Shown here piece after piece: positions 60,280 through 64,000 of a DNA stretch of 64,000 nucleotides. The notes beneath the pieces are model-generated. The model had not been told where the DNA came from. It was given only the letters and a program-made list of their open reading frames with translations, and made no database searches. Source of the DNA: Paralithodes platypus. Taxonomy: Eukaryota > Arthropoda > Malacostraca > Decapoda > Lithodidae. The position numbers and the translations under genes are program-made. The first letter of the stretch is position 1. Each line of letters starts with the position of its first letter. Where the stretch lies: positions 18,524,551-18,588,550 of the forward strand of contig CM064519.1 in NCBI GenBank assembly GCA_032716605.1, in the 5' to 3' direction.

Positions 60280-60287
60280 TTAAACAA
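57211..60287 (-). pseudogene. piggyBac transposase (PGBD type), one frameshift
   Basis: The enzyme excises and inserts the element at TTAA. A frame open from 60287 reaches 58026; the rest continues one frame over from about 58068 to 57211. The shift lies in a GGGG run (58062-58065). The nominal Met at 60287 is outside the TTAA; Met at 60086 (MDSTPNSD) is a better start and gives about 958 residues, long for the family (~600). The first ~480 are acidic, Pro/Ser-rich and contain an Arg-rich block (58830-58930) resembling a nuclear localisation signal. Catalytic Asp positions are present: VVIDESLVLFRG (about 58228), LYTDNYYTS (about 57990), LVDKSDM (about 57675). A Cys-rich zinc domain (CHVCYNS, CVQCKVALCAVDC) ends the protein. 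Confidence 0.92.
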
Positions 60288-61149
60288 ACTTCATCATCAT
60301 CCTCCTCTCCGACACCTTGTTTCCTGCAAGGAAATCCTATAATAAAGGATGGCCATGAAAGAAATTACTCCCGGCATGCTTCCTTTACCCGTGCCACAAT
60401 GCCCCTTTTTTCTTCAATACCGGTACATTTTTCCACTTCATCTCCCATACTATAGGTGGACTTAACTACCAGCTGTTCCACACACCTATATTTTCTTAGC
60501 ATTCTGTTCTTAACTAGTCTTTGAAAATGACCAAACACCTCAAAGTATTTATCTTTATCAACTCAACCACACCACATTCAATGCCCCAAAATAGCTCTTC
60601 CATTCCAAAAGACTCATACACTTCCCCATTATATTTTTTCCTTGTTTCAACTCTACCTCCAGACATAAGCTTACAGCCTGTAGCCTAGATTCAACCGCTC
60701 AACAAGGTGAAGTGACGTCAGGTGGTATAATTCACAATGGCAAATGAGCCATCGAGACAGTTCGAGTGTTGCAACTAGCTCGTTCATGGTCTTACCTTCA
60801 TAAACCTACGACACCTGGTTGTCTCCTCATGACCCGTTGCAACTATGACCTCTCGAAGTTGCATCGCCACTATCTCGCTGTCTCATCTCACAATCTCAGA
60901 CACTTCTCTCTCACTCTCTCAAATGCCAACTATTGAACTGTTTACTCACTAGGCACTGCCTTCATGGCATATTATGAATATGGGAATATTCATACAGTAC
61001 TGTACTGTACTAATTTACTAGAAACAGCGAGGGTATTTTTATGGCGTGTCAGTGGGCTTTGTGGTGATGCATTCAAAGTAAGAACAACAAAAATTCCATC
61101 CCAATAATATCTTCCCACTGACACATCAGGATTTGAACCCGGGACTTCT
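60284..61149. other. Spacer, nothing recognised; tRNA-like B box at its end
   Basis: No gene. On the minus strand at about 61125-61150 CCCGGGTTCAAATCC is a perfect B box, with GTATGCTGCTCCC upstream, suggesting a SINE head. Confidence 0.5.
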
Positions 61150-62350
61150 CTTGGGAGCAGCATACTAATCTTCAATTTCTTTTTCACTTCTTCCCTGACC
61201 ATTCTTCCATTAAGGATACAATAAAGTTCCCAAATCATCCTTCTCCCTTGTATTTTGACTTTAATTTAACTTTCCATTTTAACATATGTGCACAGTACAG
61301 GTCCCATATACTTGAAAATTTCAACCTCTTCCAATTCTTCAGCTTAATTTTACAATTTTTCTCCTGGTCCTTCTTGATTCTATATTTTGTCTTACAATCT
61401 ATGGTTTCATACAATATTTTCTCAAACAGCATTGCTTTACATTTCCCTAGTGATATTTAATTTCCTCTTTTCATACACCATGTCCAAGTCAGTGACCACT
61501 CTATGCAGTGTTTTCACATTTTACACCAACAACACGGCATCGTCAGCATATCTATCTATCTATATACTCAAGCCCAATCCCCACTTTTCCTTTTTTTTTT
61601 AAAGGCATAATAAAATCTTCCACTCTCTTCACTCTAATTCCAGCTTAGTTCCGATGCACATTTATCCTGCCCTACATTCTCTGCTCGCTCCATCCATGAA
61701 CAGTCACAGTCAGTAATTTGGATACATTTTGAGGCTTCAATCTGATTTAATGAACCTCTGCAATCAAATAATCATGTAAAGCATTAACAAGGAGATCCAA
61801 TTGACTACTTGCGAATTTTGGGCTATAAGGAAGTTGGAGCTGTAGACATCGAAATTTTGCAGAATTACCAGCCAAAATATGGTTGTAGTGCATATATAAA
61901 CTCATAAAATCTAACTCAACATACTTTCTATCCATCAGAAACCTACATTATTATTGGATTATTATTTAATACAGTATTGATGTTTTTGGCTCCAACTTCC
62001 TTATAGCATGAAACTCGCAAGTGGTCAATTCAGCCTGAGATAGTTTAGAATATGTATGTAAAATAATTAATGATTGCGACTGTACATATTAAATAGCCTA
62101 AGTGACAATACCCATCCCTGTCTTACTCCTACATTGACCTAAAAACTATCAGTAAAAACTTGTGGCCAACCTTCACATTTGCCAATGCATTTCTACAAAA
62201 TTATATTACTGTACTGTCAATATGAACTTCCCTTCCACTCTGTAAATTGTCAACAACTGCTACAGGCCCTCCCAATCCACTTTATCATAGGCCATTTCCA
62301 AATCCATGCTGCATGAAGTTTTCAACTTTTTGCTAAATATTTCTACTCTT
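61150..62350 (-). pseudogene. Heavily degraded non-LTR RT (RTE-like?)
   Basis: Minus-strand scraps appear in order: SMDLEMAYDKVDWEG (motif A, about 62270-62320), YADDAVLLV (active site, about 61528-61555), LHRVVTDLDMVYEKRKL (about 61455-61510), LEEVEIFKYMGPVLC (about 61285-61335). Stops and indels are frequent. A 224-bp MITE (61803-62026) explains part of the excess distance between motif A and the active site. Confidence 0.6.
61803..62026. mobile_element. Small MITE, 224 bp, AATT-flanked
   Basis: Inverted ends GACTACTTGCGAATTTTGGG and GACCACTTGCGAGTTTCATG, each continuing to CTATAAGGAAGTTGGAGC, are flanked by AATT (61799-61802, 62027-62030). The superfamily is not clear. Confidence 0.75.
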
Positions 62351-62793
62351 TGTACATTTTCCATGGGCAAATGATATTGGAGCGGCTTCAAATCACATAA
62401 GTAAAGAGTCAACCAGTTGTTTATAAAGATTGATGGCTGTTACTTACTTGTGGTCGTTTCCGTCCCCTCTACTGACTGTAGGTAAAGGTAAGCTTCGTCT
62501 TCAGGCTTTCATTGGTAGGATTTCCTTTTTGAATGGTGACCAGTTGTTGTTCTCAACAAGTGCCAATTCAACCAATACTGTTAGGTTAAGCTAGTTAGTT
62601 GGCACTGGTTTTTAATCCCTGGATGATTTGGCAGTGATTGAGTTGTCACTTGTCCAGTACCCTCTCAAACAATGGCACCACAGGCAGGCACTCCTTGTCA
62701 CCACACACTCAGCACTGAGGAGAGGAACTTAGGTTAGAGAAACACACAGCAAACTAGGGTGACACGACAGAACTAGCTCATCACCCTCATATT

Positions 62794-63684
62794 CTATCTA
62801 TCTATCTATCTATTGCCTGACGCCGTGATCCCCGAAGGGTTGGCCACGAACGAACCGCCCCCATGCACCTCTGTCCCCAGTCAGTCGACGCCCCTCCCCC
62901 CAACCAGCACCGCCTTCGTTCATGTAGTTCCTCACTCCATCCTTCCACCTCATATTCGGTCTACCTCTCCCCCTCTGTCCCTCCACCTCGCTCTCGTACA
63001 CCCTCTTAGTCATTCTCTCGCTTTCCATACGTTCCATATGGCCGAACCATCTCAAGTTGTTCCTTTTCACACTTTCCAGCACATCTACCTCCACACCACA
63101 CCCTCTTACTTCCTCATTAGTCTGTCTATCCCTCCATGTAACTCCGCACGCACTCCTTAAGTAATTCATTTCCACTGCTCTCACTCTTGGTCTGAGTCTC
63201 TCAACCAACGTCCATGCTTCGCTTCCGTAAGTCAGTGTCGGGATTACCACACTGTCATGCAAGGACTTCTTCACTTCCATACTGACCACCCTATTTCTTG
63301 TTACTGCTTTTAGCGTTCCTACAACCCTCTTCCCCTGTTGTACCCTCTCCCGCACCTCTTCATCCATAGTCCCATCTTTACTCAACACACTGCCCAGATA
63401 CTTAAAATAGTTGACGATCTCCATAGCCTGACCGTTCAGCTTCACCTCACACTCTGTGACTTCACCCCTTTCGAAGACCATAACCTTGCTCTTCCCCGTA
63501 TTTACCTTCAAATTCCGTTTTTCGCACACTGTTCCAAACTCATTTACCAGACCCTGCAACTCCCATTCATTATCACTCATCAGAACTGTATCATCCGCAA
63601 ACAGCAGTATAGGTAGCTTCCACTCAATTCCCTCCCTTTTCAGCGATACACCAACATCCACTGCTCTTGATAGTATTTCATATT
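62794..63684 (-). pseudogene. RTE-like reverse transcriptase, second 5'-truncated copy
   Basis: An 11-bp repeat ACCCTCATATT flanks it (62783-62793, 63685-63695). The minus-strand frame from VDVGVSLKREGIEWKLPILL runs through LFADDTVLM to the stop at 62810, then the tail (ATAG)n. It is nearly identical to 45684-46754, with one codon deleted (EEVRRRCG to EEVRGCG). Starts after motif B, so it cannot be active. Confidence 0.9.
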
Positions 63685-63715
63685 ACCCTCATATTACACT
63701 GTTCAAATCACCCTC

Positions 63716-63890
63716 TTCCCCTGTTGCACCCTCTCCCGCACTTCTTCCTCCATACTCCCATCTTACCTTAACACACTGCCCAAGTACACCCTCTCCCGAC
63801 CTTCTTCCACCATACTCCTATCTTAACTCAACACACTGCCCAAGTACGGTACTTAAATGAGCTGACATTCTCCATAACCTGGCTATTACT
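63716..63890 (-). repeat. Older RTE-like fragment, internally duplicated
   Basis: CCCTCTCCCGCACTTCTTCC...ACACACTGCCCAAGTAC is a diverged copy of 63345-63400, and a shortened version follows it in tandem (63786-63845). Confidence 0.65.
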
Positions 63891-63957
63891 ATTACTATTA
63901 CAGCAAAACAAATCTGCTCTTTTACTATTAGCATTACTTACTAACCTTGTATCTATT

Positions 63958-64000
63958 CATTGTCGATAGTATCAATTGCTTGCTTTTGCGATTTCCTTAG
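63958..64000 (+). repeat. Dispersed repeat H, cut by window end
   Basis: TTGTCGATAGTATCAATTGC and GCTTGCTTTTGCGATTTCCT equal the start of the 30277 copy. Confidence 0.75.

Noticed and set aside
60176..60287. N-terminal ~36 residues of the open frame starting at 60287
   Set aside because: The start codon lies outside the TTAA target site and the codons cover the TIR and its direct repeats, so this is unlikely to be protein.
62813..63860. Plus-strand open frames beginning MPDAVIPEG and others
   Set aside because: Antisense of the RTE-like RT; the same shadow frames appear opposite the copy at 45684-46754.

Overview
The window is eukaryotic and almost wholly transposable elements. Arthropod-type CCTAA/TTAGG tracts, long (AC)n arrays and the mix of CR1-like, Jockey-like, RTE-like, BEL/Pao, piggyBac, mariner and pogo-like elements suggest an arthropod, probably a decapod crustacean (inference; no host gene or rRNA settles it). 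I found no convincing host gene, functional tRNA, rRNA or CRISPR array. Element family letters are my own labels.

Layout. 1-3034: CR1-like element (family A, minus strand), with endonuclease and reverse transcriptase (RT) and a 166-bp inverted duplication in its ORF1 region. 3035-6994: AT-rich spacer with a TA-flanked MITE and CCTAA tracts. 6995-9125: two CR1-like copies (family B) tail to tail. 9259-16913: the most interesting locus. A small TTAA-flanked MITE is interrupted by a 5'-truncated retroposon and by a 6.9-kb DNA transposon with ~415-bp terminal inverted repeats (TIRs) and a 3-bp target duplication. Its decayed protein has Cys-rich ends and an XPG/FEN1-like nuclease domain, which fits the Academ superfamily. 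That transposon itself holds two later MITEs whose removal restores the reading.

16918-25199: MITEs, tRNA-derived SINEs, a dispersed unknown repeat and a minisatellite. 25200-28062: minus-strand RT element split by two TTAA elements and one retroposon. 28731-35658: MITEs, a Jockey-like pol pseudogene carrying nested insertions, and SINEs. 36449-39298: internally deleted mariner hosting a piggyBac-type MITE, then other TIR elements. 39299-42404: pogo-like element filled with CR1 fragments, a SINE and (AC)n arrays. 42450-45135: SINEs and dispersed repeats. 45470-47130: TIR element with an RTE-like insertion. 47390-48660: CR1-like family C. 48680-52954: BEL/Pao pol plus 3' LTR. 52937-53830: RTE-like endonuclease. 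55668-60279: complete TTAA-flanked piggyBac transposon with one frameshift and five 177-bp tandem units. 60284-64000: degraded RT, a MITE, a second RTE-like insertion and an edge copy of the dispersed repeat.

The elements form no pathway; they form layers. Target duplications and restored reading frames give their relative order. At least ten insertions use TTAA, and the 4.6-kb piggyBac is the only nearby transposase that could have moved that class.
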